A DNA stretch of 64,000 nt from positions 62,001 through 126,000 of the forward strand of contig NZ_JAUFPZ010000002.1 of assembly GCF_030409505.1 (NCBI RefSeq), given 5' to 3'. Source of the stretch: Zunongwangia endophytica. Lineage in GTDB: Bacteria; Bacteroidota; Bacteroidia; Flavobacteriales; Flavobacteriaceae. The position numbers were made by a program, and so were the translations under genes. Positions 26,503 through 34,853 of this stretch are shown one piece after another. Positions within the stretch are counted from its first letter, which is position 1. Every line of letters starts with the position of its first letter. Under the pieces are notes generated by a model, which saw only the letters and a program-made list of their open reading frames with translations, made no database searches and was not told where the DNA came from.

Positions 26503-27561
26503 CTAGCTTTTTTCTTCTTTATTGAAGTAAACCAGGTAATAATACATCTGTTTTTCTTCGTCCCAACCTTTTTCTACAAATTTATCTGCCGAATCTGCAT
26601 TTACAAAATCCATTTTAATCTGAATATTGGTATCCAAATTAATTACATTTTTTAGCTTCTTACGAGCATCGGTTACTGCTTTGTTGGCAATTGGAAATGT
26701 AGTTAGATCTTCGATCTTATATTTTGGTGCTTTTTCAGTTTTATAATTCTGAAATTCAGGAACCAAATCTGGATTATCGATTACTGAGTTAAGAAAGTTT
26801 GATTCTTCAAAATCGTCGTTTTTTGCGAAGTAGTCCATACTTCGGTTCATAAACATAACTTCCTCTTTTTTGTCTTCCGCAGGTAACACTACGTCTTTAG
26901 CGAAATTCTGGCAGAATTTTAAATACTTTTTAGTGTAGTAATTTTCATCGGCCATGACATCAACTCCTAAGAAGTTTTCTAACCAATATTTAGTATCATA
27001 TTTGTTAGAATCGATCGATAATATCTTATATCCTTCTTCTCTTTGTTTATTGAAGATTAAGGCGCCTTTATCTAATTTCTGAAGATTAATTCCCTGCTGA
27101 ACAATCATTTCTAGAATGCTTCCTTTTTCCTGAAATTGCAAGAAATCATGCTTCAATTCAGATTTAAAAATTCCGATTGCCGGCAGTTTTTCGTTATCTA
27201 GCTGAGCATTTTCAAAATAAACCACATACACTTCACCACTTTTAATGTGGGGATGTGCAGATTGCTCAAAAAGTAATGTTGTTATTTTTTTTGAAGCTTC
27301 GTGTATATTTTCAGGATTATCAAAAATCGCATTCGCAAGATTGTAAAGTTCATTGAACTCTATATCTGTTTCATGCTGAAATTTGTAATAATTCTCTTCT
27401 TTTTCTCTGAAGGGTTTTAAGAAATATTCCTTGATCAATGGTGTGATCTCGTCGTTTAACTGAAAGGGTGCAGCCGATAGAAAAATGTTTTCATTACGAC
27501 TTTTGTTACCCACACGATGAATCGATAAAGATTCGATCTGGGCGTTGTATAAATTGATCAT
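26503..27561 (-). CDS. Nucleoid-associated protein, NdpA/YejK family
   Basis: 352 residues, the usual length. It starts MINLYNAQIESLSIHRVGNKSR, contains PLIKEYFLKPF near residue 42 and the domain GEVYVVYFENAQL... in the middle, with a C-terminal half about residues 190-350 rich in Lys and Asp. NdpA proteins associate with the nucleoid and are of unclear function; the family is also found in phages and plasmids, yet nothing mobile surrounds it. It stands 49 bases after the PRiA4-type gene on the same strand. Confidence 0.88.
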   Translation of the reverse strand: MINLYNAQIESLSIHRVGNKSRNENIFLSAAPFQLNDEITPLIKEYFLKPFREKEENYYKFQHETDIEFNELYNLANAIFDNPENIHEASKKITTLLFEQSAHPHIKSGEVYVVYFENAQLDNEKLPAIGIFKSELKHDFLQFQEKGSILEMIVQQGINLQKLDKGALIFNKQREEGYKILSIDSNKYDTKYWLENFLGVDVMADENYYTKKYLKFCQNFAKDVVLPAEDKKEEVMFMNRSMDYFAKNDDFEESNFLNSVIDNPDLVPEFQNYKTEKAPKYKIEDLTTFPIANKAVTDARKKLKNVINLDTNIQIKMDFVNADSADKFVEKGWDEEKQMYYYLVYFNKEEKS

Positions 27562-27610
27562 TTCGTGTAAAAGTTAAAATCGATAAAATTAGCTAGAAAA
27601 ATATAGCTTC

Positions 27611-28123
27611 TTAGTTCCAGTTTTCGTCGAAAGAAAAGCTGTCGTAATCGTCTACATCAAAATCATCATTAAAGTTTTCGTCAGCTTCAGGATCACCTTC
27701 CGCTTTAAATTCTTTATCTGGTGCGTTTGATGGAATTTGCCCGTGGACGAACATCAAATTAGGATAATCTCTACCTTCTTCAATTTCGGCGATTTGTGCA
27801 AGCTCTACCATAAACGTCCACATATTAAAAAAGTCGTAAACGTAAAGTAATTTGGTTTGCTCTTCAGAAACAACACTATCCAAGGTAGTTTCATTCATCA
27901 AGCGAATGCTGTCATCACCACCGCTCATGTCAAATTGATGAATTTCTTCACCTTGATTCCACTCTTCATCACTTAAATAAAATGAAGCCATTTCAGATCC
28001 GTCAAATCCAAAAGCCTGTACGATAGTGTTATGTAGATCTTCTAACGTATCGGTTTTTAAAATTTCAATATCTCTAAAAACATCTTCTGCCGTGTCTAGA
28101 ATTACTCTAAATCGATAAACCAT
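27611..28123 (-). CDS. PRiA4 ORF3-like (IS1096 passenger TnpR-like) protein
   Basis: 170 residues from ATG 28123. A longer reading would need a TTG at 28142-28144, but that triplet is part of a good -7 promoter box, so the ATG is chosen. The domain starts MVYRFRVILDTAEDVFRDIEIL, then ASFYLSDEEWNQG and LLYVYDFFNMWTFMVEL, the W-rich pattern of PRiA4b ORF-3. The tail is very acidic (DENFNDDFDVDDYDSFSFDE). Despite the name, flavobacterial members are ordinary chromosomal genes of unknown role. Confidence 0.85.
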   Translation of the reverse strand: MVYRFRVILDTAEDVFRDIEILKTDTLEDLHNTIVQAFGFDGSEMASFYLSDEEWNQGEEIHQFDMSGGDDSIRLMNETTLDSVVSEEQTKLLYVYDFFNMWTFMVELAQIAEIEEGRDYPNLMFVHGQIPSNAPDKEFKAEGDPEADENFNDDFDVDDYDSFSFDENWN

Positions 28124-28141
28124 AATTGAAAATTTGGTTAG

Positions 28142-28173
28142 CAAAGATACAATTTCAAAACTGTATTTGGCAA
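28142..28173 (-). promoter_or_regulatory. Promoter of the PRiA4-like / NdpA genes
   Basis: Minus strand: TTG (28171-28173), 21-base spacer, TATCTTTG (28142-28149). It decides the start of the downstream gene at 28123. Confidence 0.65.
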
Positions 28174-28207
28174 ATACATTGCGCCAGAACTTTAAGGATT
28201 TTGAAAT

Positions 28208-29224
28208 TTATTTACTGAACCTGTGCAAAATAAAAGTCATGCTTGCTAATAAGAAAAAAGCACCTACCTGGTGGGTTACACCTAACCAAACCGGAACCTG
28301 ATAAATCAGAGTGAATATGCCCAATAAAAACTGAAGACAAACAATGATAAGAACACTATTGATTCCGTTTTTCTGAGGTTTTGTTAAGCTTAGTTTTTTA
28401 GCTTTTATCCAAATAATTACTATAAAACCTACCACGAACCAGGCAAGATAGCGGTGTACAAATTGAACGCCGCTTTTACCAGCAATAAAATTTCTCCACA
28501 CCGGTTCTAATTCAATATAAACCGTTTCGTGTATCCACTTACCGTCTGTCATTAGCGGCCAGCTATTATGGATAAAACCTGCATCAAGTCCTGCTACAAA
28601 AGCACCCCAGGTTATCTGTAGGATTAGCACGATCATTCCTGCCCAAATCCAATTTTTCATTTTGGGAACTGCCGGTTTTACGTTGTTTTTGTAAATAATA
28701 TCCAGCGCCACCCAAAATGAATAGGCAAAAGTTATAAACGCCGTCATAAGGTGGGCTGCCAATCGATAATGGCTAACAGAAGGTCGGTCTACCAATCCGC
28801 TTTTTACCATGTACCAACCCATAAAACCTTGAAAAGCACCTAAGGCTAATAAGATACTAGCTTTGCGGATCGTAGCTTTAGAAAGCTGTTTTCTAAGTAA
28901 GAAATATAAAAATGGAATTATAAATACCACACCGATAAGTCGACCGATTACCCGGTGTATCCATTCCCAGAAATAAATTTGCTTAAAATCCTCTAAATTG
29001 AAATGATAATGAAGTTTTTGATATTCGGGGTATTGCTTGTAAAGTTCGAAAGCTTCTACCCATTCCTGCTGATTCATTGGCGGTATAACACCATGAATCA
29101 ATTTATAATTTGATATCGAAAGCCCCGAGTTGGTTAAGCGAGTAATCCCGCCAACTACTACCATAACAAAAATTAGGGCACATCCTGTTAACAGCCAGTA
29201 TACTACTTTTTTATTGTCTTTCAT
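28208..29224 (-). CDS. ctaA: Heme A synthase (COX15/CtaA)
   Basis: 338 residues, eight membrane helices in two four-helix halves. The four heme-ligand histidines are recognisable: WEWIHRVIGRLIG, HYRLAAHLMTAF, HRYLAWFVVGF and THQVGAFF. An early TRLTNSGLSI motif, also conserved, is present. It hydroxylates the methyl group of heme O to heme A for cytochrome aa3 oxidase. No ctaB or cox genes are adjacent. It is flanked by 120 bases on its 5' side with no further feature. Confidence 0.94.
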   Translation of the reverse strand: MKDNKKVVYWLLTGCALIFVMVVVGGITRLTNSGLSISNYKLIHGVIPPMNQQEWVEAFELYKQYPEYQKLHYHFNLEDFKQIYFWEWIHRVIGRLIGVVFIIPFLYFLLRKQLSKATIRKASILLALGAFQGFMGWYMVKSGLVDRPSVSHYRLAAHLMTAFITFAYSFWVALDIIYKNNVKPAVPKMKNWIWAGMIVLILQITWGAFVAGLDAGFIHNSWPLMTDGKWIHETVYIELEPVWRNFIAGKSGVQFVHRYLAWFVVGFIVIIWIKAKKLSLTKPQKNGINSVLIIVCLQFLLGIFTLIYQVPVWLGVTHQVGAFFLLASMTFILHRFSK

Positions 29225-29345
29225 TATCTACCGTCTTCATTATATTTTTTCTGATAATTGAGATTCGTAATTTTCAATTATCTTTTTAAAACCTAGATCA
29301 TTTTATTTTTAAGCATTCTTCTTTAGTTGATAGAATAGATTAGTT

Positions 29346-30773
29346 TTATTGAGGTTGTAATTTTAGTTCTTTTCCTTTTTTCAGCATAAATTGATGTGCA
29401 GCATCGTAATCGTTGAGTATTTCACCTTCTAAGATAGCTTCTTTGATAGCATCTTTTATGATCCCAACTTCGCGGCAAGGTTTTATATTGAAGGTTTTCA
29501 TTATCTCTTCTCCACTAACCGGTGGCTGAAAATTACGAACGTGATCGCGTTCTTCAACTTCTTTCATTTTCTGTCGAACAATCTTGAAGTTGTTGTGGTA
29601 CTTTTTACAACGACGTGGATTTTTTGTGGTAATATCGGCTTCGCACAAGGTCATTAAATCATCGATGTTTTCACCGGCATCAAATATTAATCTACGCACG
29701 GCAGAATCGGTTACATCATCATCGACTACTGCGATTGGTCGAGAACTCATTAAAACCATTTTTTGAACAAACTTCATTTTTTCATTCAATGGCATTCGAA
29801 GTCGCTTAAAAAGTTTGTAGACCATTTTAGATCCTACAAACTCGTGCCCATGAAATGTCCAACCAATCTTTTTATGAAATTTCTTGGTTGGCGCTTTACC
29901 AATATCGTGCAGCAAAGCAGCCCATCTTAACCAAAGATTGTCGCTATTTTCACTAATATTATCTACAACTTCAAGCGTATGCCAAAAGTTATCTTTGTGG
30001 CGTTGGCCTTCAATCTCGTCGATACCTTCTAGAGCAGTAAGTTCAGGAAGGATGATTTTTAAAAGCTTCGTTTTATGTAAAAGAGCAAAACCTTTAGAAG
30101 GTCTTTCAGATAATAAAATTTTATGCAACTCTTCAGTAATCCTTTCATTAGAAATGATTTTGATGCGCTTATAATTTTCTTTTATGGCATCTAAAGATTT
30201 CTTCTGGATTACAAAGTTCAGCTGAGAGGCAAATCGAATGGCTCTAAGCATTCGTAAAGGATCGTCTGAATAGGTGATTCCCGGTTCTAGCGGTGTTCTT
30301 AGTAATTGTGTTTTTAGATCTTCAAGTCCATTAAACGGATCAAGTAAATCACCAAAATTGCTTTTATTTAAGCTTAATGCTAATGCGTTTATCGTAAAGT
30401 CACGACGATTTTGGTCATCTTCAAGAGTTCCGTTTTCTACTACCGGATTTCGACTATCTTCAGAATAGCTTTCCTTGCGCGCGCCTACAAATTCGACTTC
30501 CAAATCAAAAGCGCGTAGCATTGCGGTACCGTAATTTTTAAAAACCTGTACTTTTGGTTTATGCGGAAGAAGCTCGGAGACCTTTAGTGCAAGATCGATG
30601 CCGCTGCCTACAGCAACAATATCTATATCTTTTGCATTACCGCGTTGCAAGATAAAATCTCTTACAAAACCACCAATAACGTAACTTTCTAATTGAAGTT
30701 CTTCGGCAGCCTGAGAAATTACCTTAAAAATCTGATGATCTAAAGCTTCTTTGTAATTCTGTAAATTAGGCAT
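29346..30773 (-). CDS. CCA tRNA nucleotidyltransferase / poly(A) polymerase with HD domain
   Basis: 475 residues. Nucleotidyltransferase head: VIGGFVRDFILQRGNAKDIDIVAVG (the DxD pair is in KDIDIV). A neck region with NRRDFTINALALSL and RMLRAIRFASQL follows, and from about residue 260 an HD domain (WAALLHDIGKAPT). The layout matches the bacterial CCA-adding enzymes with HD domain and not the shorter poly(A) polymerases. It repairs or adds CCA ends on tRNA. tsaC precedes it by three bases on the same strand, so the two tRNA genes are co-transcribed. Confidence 0.93.
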   Translation of the reverse strand: MPNLQNYKEALDHQIFKVISQAAEELQLESYVIGGFVRDFILQRGNAKDIDIVAVGSGIDLALKVSELLPHKPKVQVFKNYGTAMLRAFDLEVEFVGARKESYSEDSRNPVVENGTLEDDQNRRDFTINALALSLNKSNFGDLLDPFNGLEDLKTQLLRTPLEPGITYSDDPLRMLRAIRFASQLNFVIQKKSLDAIKENYKRIKIISNERITEELHKILLSERPSKGFALLHKTKLLKIILPELTALEGIDEIEGQRHKDNFWHTLEVVDNISENSDNLWLRWAALLHDIGKAPTKKFHKKIGWTFHGHEFVGSKMVYKLFKRLRMPLNEKMKFVQKMVLMSSRPIAVVDDDVTDSAVRRLIFDAGENIDDLMTLCEADITTKNPRRCKKYHNNFKIVRQKMKEVEERDHVRNFQPPVSGEEIMKTFNIKPCREVGIIKDAIKEAILEGEILNDYDAAHQFMLKKGKELKLQPQ

Positions 30774-30776
30774 GTT

Positions 30777-31346
30777 TTATTTCCGTATCACTTTAACCTT
30801 TCCATCAAGGCTCAGTTTTATTATTGCTGAAGGTTTTGATGATTTTTTAGATTGGTGCAAATTTACTACATAGTCCACACCTTTTAAAATTTCAGGACTA
30901 ATTTGCGAAAATGAATTTGGAGTGGGTTCACCACTAATATTAGCAGATGTAGAAACTATAGGACGACGATGTCTTCTGGTAAGTTCTTTACAAAAAGGAT
31001 CTTTGGTCACTCTAATCGCAAGCGTATTATCTTCAGCAATTAGATTTTCAGCTACTCTAATAGGATCATCATAAATGATGGAAGTTGGTTTTGCTGCGTA
31101 TTTAAGAATATCGTACGCAACTTCGGGGATATCTTCCACATATTCATTTAGCATTTTGAAATCGTTTACCAAACAAATCATTGATTTGCTTTCTGCTCTT
31201 TTCTTTAAAGCGAAAATTTTATCAATAGCATCTGCATTGGTGGCATCACAACCTATTCCCCAAACCGTATCGGTAGGATAAAGAATAAGTCCGCCTTTTT
31301 TTAAAACGGCTAAACAGTTTTGAATTTCAGTCTTTTTATCTTCCAT
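30777..31346 (-). CDS. tsaC: Threonylcarbamoyl-AMP synthase (TsaC/Sua5/YrdC)
   Basis: 189 residues from ATG 31346. A reading from TTG at 31370 is rejected because that TTG belongs to the -7 box TATCTTTG. The YrdC fold is shown by LYPTDTVWGIGCDATN (about 20-35), the KxR-type KKRAESKSM and the PIVSTSANISGEPTP loop. It makes threonylcarbamoyl-AMP for t6A37 in tRNAs reading ANN codons. No C-terminal Sua5 domain, so it is the TsaC size class. It is followed by the CCA enzyme gene. Confidence 0.93.
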   Translation of the reverse strand: MEDKKTEIQNCLAVLKKGGLILYPTDTVWGIGCDATNADAIDKIFALKKRAESKSMICLVNDFKMLNEYVEDIPEVAYDILKYAAKPTSIIYDDPIRVAENLIAEDNTLAIRVTKDPFCKELTRRHRRPIVSTSANISGEPTPNSFSQISPEILKGVDYVVNLHQSKKSSKPSAIIKLSLDGKVKVIRK

Positions 31347-31367
31347 AGTTACCTTGCTAACGACCGG

Positions 31368-31375
31368 CAAAGATA
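31368..31375 (-). promoter_or_regulatory. Promoter -7 element TATCTTTG for tsaC-cca
   Basis: Minus-strand TATCTTTG 22-29 bases before the tsaC ATG; no good -33 match. Confidence 0.5.
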
Positions 31376-31497
31376 CTTCAGAAAAAATAAAAGGCAGGGA
31401 TTTTAATCTAAAAGCTAATTAGATTTTTATTTAATTATCTGGAGTTTGGTTTTGTTAAAATTATGTTAAACTTAATTTATTCGTAACCGTTATATAT

Positions 31498-31505
31498 TAA
31501 GTTTG
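31498..31505 (+). promoter_or_regulatory. Promoter -7 element TAAGTTTG
   Basis: TAAGTTTG, consensus TAnnTTTG, 22 bases before the lipoprotein ATG at 31527. Confidence 0.45.
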
Positions 31506-31526
31506 AAAATAACCTAATATGTAATC

Positions 31527-32489
31527 ATGAGAAAAATTATTTTAATTTATGTTTTTGCATCATTTTTAATTGGATGCTCAAATGACCAAATTGAGTCAGA
31601 AAATTTCGTTAAATCTGATAGGATTTTGGAATTAACTAAGGCCGATCAAAAGTTTGATTCTTGGGATGATTTTTACAAGCGCTATTATGCCAATAGTGAA
31701 TTAAATCTACAAGAATTAGAAACAGCATTCGGCTATGCAATAGATACTGAATCACCATTTTCGCCTGCTTTACAGGCCATTTTGGGGAGTGATAATCAAT
31801 TCTTAATTGGGGATAAATCATTTTGGGTTTCTGATGGAGTTATATATGAACTTGATTTAAACAAAGATTTATTAAGCCAAAAGCAAAATAAAGACGAATT
31901 AATTGCATTTGGTCAAATAAATGTAGAATCTATTCCTTATGAAGGATCAAGGAGTCAAACTAAATCACAAATGAGTATTACCGGTGAGATCGACCACTAC
32001 ATATGGGAATTTTATAGAGAAGATTATATTGATGATTGTGGTAATGGAGTACATAAAGGGCCCAAATCGAAAAAATTTAAATTTGTTAATGAATTATATT
32101 CAGAACATATTCGAACAGGAAGTGTTTATGGTGTTCATAATTATGCTTTATGGTTACGTGTTAAATTAGAGTATAATCCAAGAAATAATAGATGGACGGG
32201 AACTACTGAGGGGCGTGAAATAGAGATTAGCATAAGTGATAATTCAATCCTGAGAAATAATTGGGGCGGAACTTATCCTGATACATATACAAATCACCCT
32301 TATCCTTATGTATTGAACTGGTCTAGTGATTGCAGTTCAAATCAGAATTTTCTTTTAAGAACGCATACACACGCAGGTCCTTTAATAGAAAGTGAAACAT
32401 ATTGGGATACTAGCTGCTATGGAACCATAACTCAGAAGATAATTGGGGATTCATCTAGTAATAAATGGATAAATAATGTTTCTTGGTAG
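31527..32489 (+). CDS. Lipoprotein of unknown function
   Basis: 320 residues with a lipoprotein signal: MRKIILIYVFASFLIGCS puts the Cys at 17. I recognise no family. The N-terminal 120 residues are acidic and hydrophilic; the C-terminal half, from GEIDHYIWEFYRED, carries many aromatic and Asn/Gly residues (NYALWLRVKLEYNPRNNRWTG), five Cys in all and the phrase RTHTHAGPLIE. The base composition looks more AT-rich than the flanking genes and there is no partner gene, so it may be a recent acquisition; that is an impression, not a calculation. Confidence 0.7.
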   Translation: MRKIILIYVFASFLIGCSNDQIESENFVKSDRILELTKADQKFDSWDDFYKRYYANSELNLQELETAFGYAIDTESPFSPALQAILGSDNQFLIGDKSFWVSDGVIYELDLNKDLLSQKQNKDELIAFGQINVESIPYEGSRSQTKSQMSITGEIDHYIWEFYREDYIDDCGNGVHKGPKSKKFKFVNELYSEHIRTGSVYGVHNYALWLRVKLEYNPRNNRWTGTTEGREIEISISDNSILRNNWGGTYPDTYTNHPYPYVLNWSSDCSSNQNFLLRTHTHAGPLIESETYWDTSCYGTITQKIIGDSSSNKWINNVSW

Positions 32490-32559
32490 TATAGATAATC
32501 AATTCATTGTTACAAATTTTCCATATTATTAGATAATAGTAATTACAGAAAAACCTGAA

Positions 32560-32605
32560 TTTCCATTTACTATTTTATTGCTTTTATCAAAATAGTAAAT
32601 GGAAA
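32560..32605. repeat. Perfect 17-bp inverted repeat with 12-base loop
   Basis: TTTCCATTTACTATTTT (32560-32576) and its exact complement (32589-32605). It lies between two convergent genes (stops at 32489 and 32691). It may act as a terminator but no clean T-run follows on either strand. Nothing else is seen in 32490-32690. Confidence 0.75.
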
Positions 32606-32690
32606 CTTCAAACATGGGCAAAAATAGAAATTAATGTAACTAACAGTTTTTTTAGAATACAATATAGGTTTACGAAAATACTTATGGAAA

Positions 32691-33632
32691 TTATAATTTT
32701 TTTAAAGACTGTTTTTGCTTTAAAGATTCAGAAAGGTGTGCACCTCTTATTAACAGTTTAAATAGTTGAAAATATTTAGGTTTTACAATGGAGGTCAAAC
32801 CATACCTGATGCGAAGAAAATTCAGTAAAAATTGATGCGCAAAAAAACCGTAATGTTTGTAGGTGTGGTAGAGTAATGAAATCTTTAGTTCTCTTTTAAT
32901 AAGGATATTAATATTCTTTTTGATACTTATGCTTTTAAAATGAATGTATTGCGTTTCAGGAAAAATATAGGCGTATTTTTTTCTCTCTTTTAAAAGTCTT
33001 AAACCAAGATCTGATTCTTCATAAAACAGAAATAAATTGGTGTCAAAACCACCTATTTCATTAAAATCTTCTGCATTAAAAAACATGAAAGATCCCTGCA
33101 CATAATTTACGATGGTTGGCTTGTGGAAAAAATTTTTCCGGCTGGGATATTTTTTTGGATTTACTTTTTCCAAAAATGAGCGTTTTAATATTTCTCTACT
33201 TAGCGAGGAAAAATGATCTATAGTGCTTCTAAATTTTTTATCTTCGTCCAGCATTTGAGGCGAGCATACGCCGGCATCTGGCGTAGAATCCATAAATTCC
33301 TTTAAAATCCAAAGACAATTATCGGTAAGCTGTAGCGTATCGTTATTGATAAAAGCATAATATTCACAATTCGAAGCTGCATTTATACCTATCATGTTTC
33401 CTGCACCAAAACCAAAATTTTGCTTACTTCTAATAAGCTTTGTGTTTGGAAAGTTTTCTTGCTGAAGTTTAGTTTTTAAAAGCAAATAATCCTTTTTTTC
33501 TGAAGCATTATCTACAACTATAACTTCTATTGCTTCAGTACTTTGATGCATGTCAAAAATTGAAGCCACACAATCTAGTGTGAAATTGGCTGTGTTATAA
33601 TTAACGATAATACAACTTATAGCGATTCTCAT
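32691..33632 (-). CDS. Glycosyltransferase family 2
   Basis: 313 residues. The GT-A domain begins ISCIIVNYNTANFTLDCVASI, has VIVVDNASEKKD, the metal-site region FGAGNMIGINAAS...YYAFINNDT and the acceptor-side GGFDTNLFLFYEESDLGLRL, all typical of the rhamnosyl/galactofuranosyl-like WcaA/GT2 group. It transfers a sugar from an NDP donor to a growing envelope glycan at the cytoplasmic membrane. The gene overlaps the GT4 gene upstream by four bases (ATGA), so the two act in one operon. The sugar is unknown. Confidence 0.9.
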   Translation of the reverse strand: MRIAISCIIVNYNTANFTLDCVASIFDMHQSTEAIEVIVVDNASEKKDYLLLKTKLQQENFPNTKLIRSKQNFGFGAGNMIGINAASNCEYYAFINNDTLQLTDNCLWILKEFMDSTPDAGVCSPQMLDEDKKFRSTIDHFSSLSREILKRSFLEKVNPKKYPSRKNFFHKPTIVNYVQGSFMFFNAEDFNEIGGFDTNLFLFYEESDLGLRLLKERKKYAYIFPETQYIHFKSISIKKNINILIKRELKISLLYHTYKHYGFFAHQFLLNFLRIRYGLTSIVKPKYFQLFKLLIRGAHLSESLKQKQSLKKL

Positions 33633-34678
33633 AATAGAATGGGTTTCCAGTGTTCGGCAATTTTTTCGGGATAATATTGTTTTGACTGTTTAATAGCATT
33701 TTTAGCCAACATAGGATTGTAACCTTTTGCCAATACAAACTCTAAAGCCTCCTCTATTTTTCCCTCTTCAAATAAATATCCGGTTTTTTCGGTTATAATT
33801 TCTTTTGGGCCGGTATGATCACTTGAAATTGGTATTAATCCTAAAGACATGCCTTCGATAATAATCAAACTAAACAACTCTTCCCATTTTTCAGTTTTTT
33901 GTGAATTCAAAATAAGGTATTGATGCCGAGCCATTATTTTTGAAAGTGCTTTTTTATTATTTATATAAGGGAGATACTCTATATTCTTAAACCGCTTACT
34001 AAAATCTTCAACTAATGACTGGTCACATCCTGCACCAATAATAGTCAATTTCGCTGATGGTTTTTTAGAGAAGCAGGATAGCATTTGCTCTATTCCTTTC
34101 TGCGGAACCAATCTTCCTAAATAAATAAAACTATTATCCTCCTTATCATAATTGTAAATATCTTTAAAATCTATAGTAAGGGAATGCGCCACAACTACTA
34201 ATCGATCATTATCTACTTTAAAATTAGAGCTTATTTGTTGGCTCGATTCTTTAGTGACAGTAAATATATATTCCACTTTTTTTTCAAGAAAAAAATTCCA
34301 TGCTTTCATGACTCCCTTTTTATGTTCATGCTTTTTAGGATGAAAACTTTTGTCCCAACAAGTCCAGGAAGTATGATAAAATAATCGATGATGTTTTAAA
34401 ATTTTCAATAAAAAAATTAGCTTTTTATCGAAAGGAGGAATGCCTAAAACAACTTTTTTGTTTTTCGAGAAAACTAAATTTATTAAGAAAAAGAGATTTG
34501 ATATTTGCTTTATAAAGAGTTGAGAATCTAAACGTTTTACAGCTTTTGCAATTTTTGTAAATATCGAGAATTCTCGATAGTATATAGATCCTCCTTGCAT
34601 TTCCAATAAATATTGAAGCCCTGCGTAGTGCCTATTAGCTCCATTTTTATGTAAAATGTAAACCTTTTTCTCTTTCAA
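33629..34678 (-). CDS. Glycosyltransferase family 4 (GT-B)
   Basis: 349 residues. The C-terminal Rossmann half shows SFIYLGRLVPQKGIEQML, KLTIIGAGCD and LFSLIIIEGMSLGLIPISS with the E(x)6-7E-type motif of GT4 enzymes. The N-terminal half begins KKVYILHKNGANRHYAGLQY. It probably makes a linkage in the LPS or exopolysaccharide core with the overlapping GT2 gene. The divergent WaaP-like gene starts 175 bases away. Confidence 0.88.
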   Translation of the reverse strand: MKEKKVYILHKNGANRHYAGLQYLLEMQGGSIYYREFSIFTKIAKAVKRLDSQLFIKQISNLFFLINLVFSKNKKVVLGIPPFDKKLIFLLKILKHHRLFYHTSWTCWDKSFHPKKHEHKKGVMKAWNFFLEKKVEYIFTVTKESSQQISSNFKVDNDRLVVVAHSLTIDFKDIYNYDKEDNSFIYLGRLVPQKGIEQMLSCFSKKPSAKLTIIGAGCDQSLVEDFSKRFKNIEYLPYINNKKALSKIMARHQYLILNSQKTEKWEELFSLIIIEGMSLGLIPISSDHTGPKEIITEKTGYLFEEGKIEEALEFVLAKGYNPMLAKNAIKQSKQYYPEKIAEHWKPILL

Positions 34679-34841
34679 GTCTTGTATTTAAAAGTTAATT
34701 GCAAATATGGATAAATTTTATATATAATATAAATGAAAAGAATATGATGGCAAAAGATATTGAACCATAAAATATAAACTTTTTATTAATAAAGCATACA
34801 TACTATTCATATATTCATTAGTCAATAAGTTTCTATAATTG

Positions 34842-34849
34842 TAATTTTG
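34842..34849 (+). promoter_or_regulatory. Promoter -7 element TAATTTTG, giving a nearly leaderless transcript
   Basis: TAATTTTG ends only four bases before the ATG at 34854. Because transcription normally begins 5-7 bases after this element, the transcript would start at or next to the start codon. Confidence 0.5.
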
Positions 34850-34853
34850 TAGT

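Noticed and set aside
27611..28123. Mobile element passenger gene because of the IS1096/PRiA4 name
   Set aside because: No transposase, terminal repeats or target duplication lie nearby; the family is commonly chromosomal in Bacteroidota.
30777..31370. tsaC start at 31370
   Set aside because: The first codon would be a TTG within the promoter -7 box; the ATG at 31346 gives the normal N-terminus.
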